Origin: Actinomyces succiniciruminis
Lineage (GTDB): Bacteria > Actinomycetota > Actinomycetes > Actinomycetales > Actinomycetaceae
Direction of reading: 5' to 3'
DNA length: 52,819 nucleotides
Assembly: GCF_900002405.1 (NCBI RefSeq)
Contig: NZ_LK995461.1
Coordinates: forward strand, 5,361-58,179
The position numbers and the translations under genes are program-made. This document shows positions 52,782 to 52,819 of the stretch, one piece after another. Numbering within the stretch: the first letter of the stretch is position 1; the number at the start of each line of letters is the position of its first letter. The notes beneath the pieces were generated by a model. The model saw only the letters and a program-made list of their open reading frames with translations. It made no database searches and was not told the origin of the DNA.

Positions 52782-52819
52782 GCGCCGCATCCCGGACGAG
52801 CGTCGCGGCGGGGCAGCCC
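52778..52819 (+). CDS. start of the next ABC importer gene (probably permease), truncated by the window
   Basis: A GTG overlaps the binding-protein stop as GTGA and opens a frame of 14 codons to the window edge (MSAASRTSVAAGQP). The coupling and the operon context suggest the permease or ATPase subunit. No domain is visible yet, so the product is inferred from position only. Confidence 0.5.
   Translation, partial: MSAASRTSVAAGQP

Overview
The window is high-GC DNA from a Gram-positive actinobacterium. The gene set (NucS, MenA, DUF2550 next to atpC, a split GlcNAc-type PTS, an LAxTG-type sorting signal, many apparently leaderless genes) best fits an Actinomyces-like member of the Actinomycetaceae. 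This assignment is inferred from gene content, not from an alignment. I saw no rRNA, tRNA, CRISPR array or insertion-sequence transposase.

Layout. 0-7 kb: the start of a TesB-like thioesterase gene, ptsI (enzyme I), and separate PTS genes for EIIB, EIIA (crr) and EIIC of the N-acetylglucosamine type, with malQ between them. 7-9.7 kb: aminopeptidase N. 10-18.2 kb: a catabolic operon on the + strand with an MFS sugar-acid-type importer, a DeoR regulator, a zinc dehydrogenase, a class I aldolase, an FGGY kinase, a D-2-hydroxyacid dehydrogenase and a glycerate kinase. An array of GATC-cored dyads precedes it. 18.3-23 kb: an LCP cell-wall transferase, a sortase-anchored surface protein and an M13 peptidase, with a symmetric 19-bp-period repeat array between the last two. 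23-25 kb: RpiB, a Nei-type glycosylase and a small membrane protein. 25-30 kb: a PspC/LiaF-like membrane protein divergent from a PspC-fused histidine kinase and its LuxR-type response regulator, then an SdpI-like protein. 30-40.4 kb: tsaC, a WecA-type transferase, an AtpI-like protein, the complete F1Fo ATP synthase operon atpBEFHAGDC, and DUF2550. 40.4-45.1 kb: a three-gene cassette (rifampin-phosphotransferase-like dikinase, TetR regulator, SDR) bracketed by oppositely oriented arrays of one 23-bp repeat. 45-52.8 kb: nucS, an AlkZ/YcaQ-like protein, nagA, a DinB-fold protein, a zinc-ribbon membrane protein, menA, and the start of an ABC importer operon.

How the genes work together. The PTS genes and nagA give uptake and first-step use of GlcNAc. 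The 10-18 kb operon can be read as one route: import of a hexonate, oxidation at C5, phosphorylation at C6, aldol cleavage to DHAP plus a C3 semialdehyde, reduction to glycerate, and phosphorylation to phosphoglycerate. This is a chemical inference from enzyme families.

The most striking unannotated element is a 32-codon ORF at 51255-51353. It sits 7 nt after a -10 box, carries five Cys codons in its last twelve, and precedes an SsuA/TauA-type binding protein. It looks like a leaderless cysteine-sensing leader peptide that would control sulfur-compound uptake. Other points of interest are the repeat-bracketed cassette, the 19-bp symmetric array, and the operator array before the catabolic operon.
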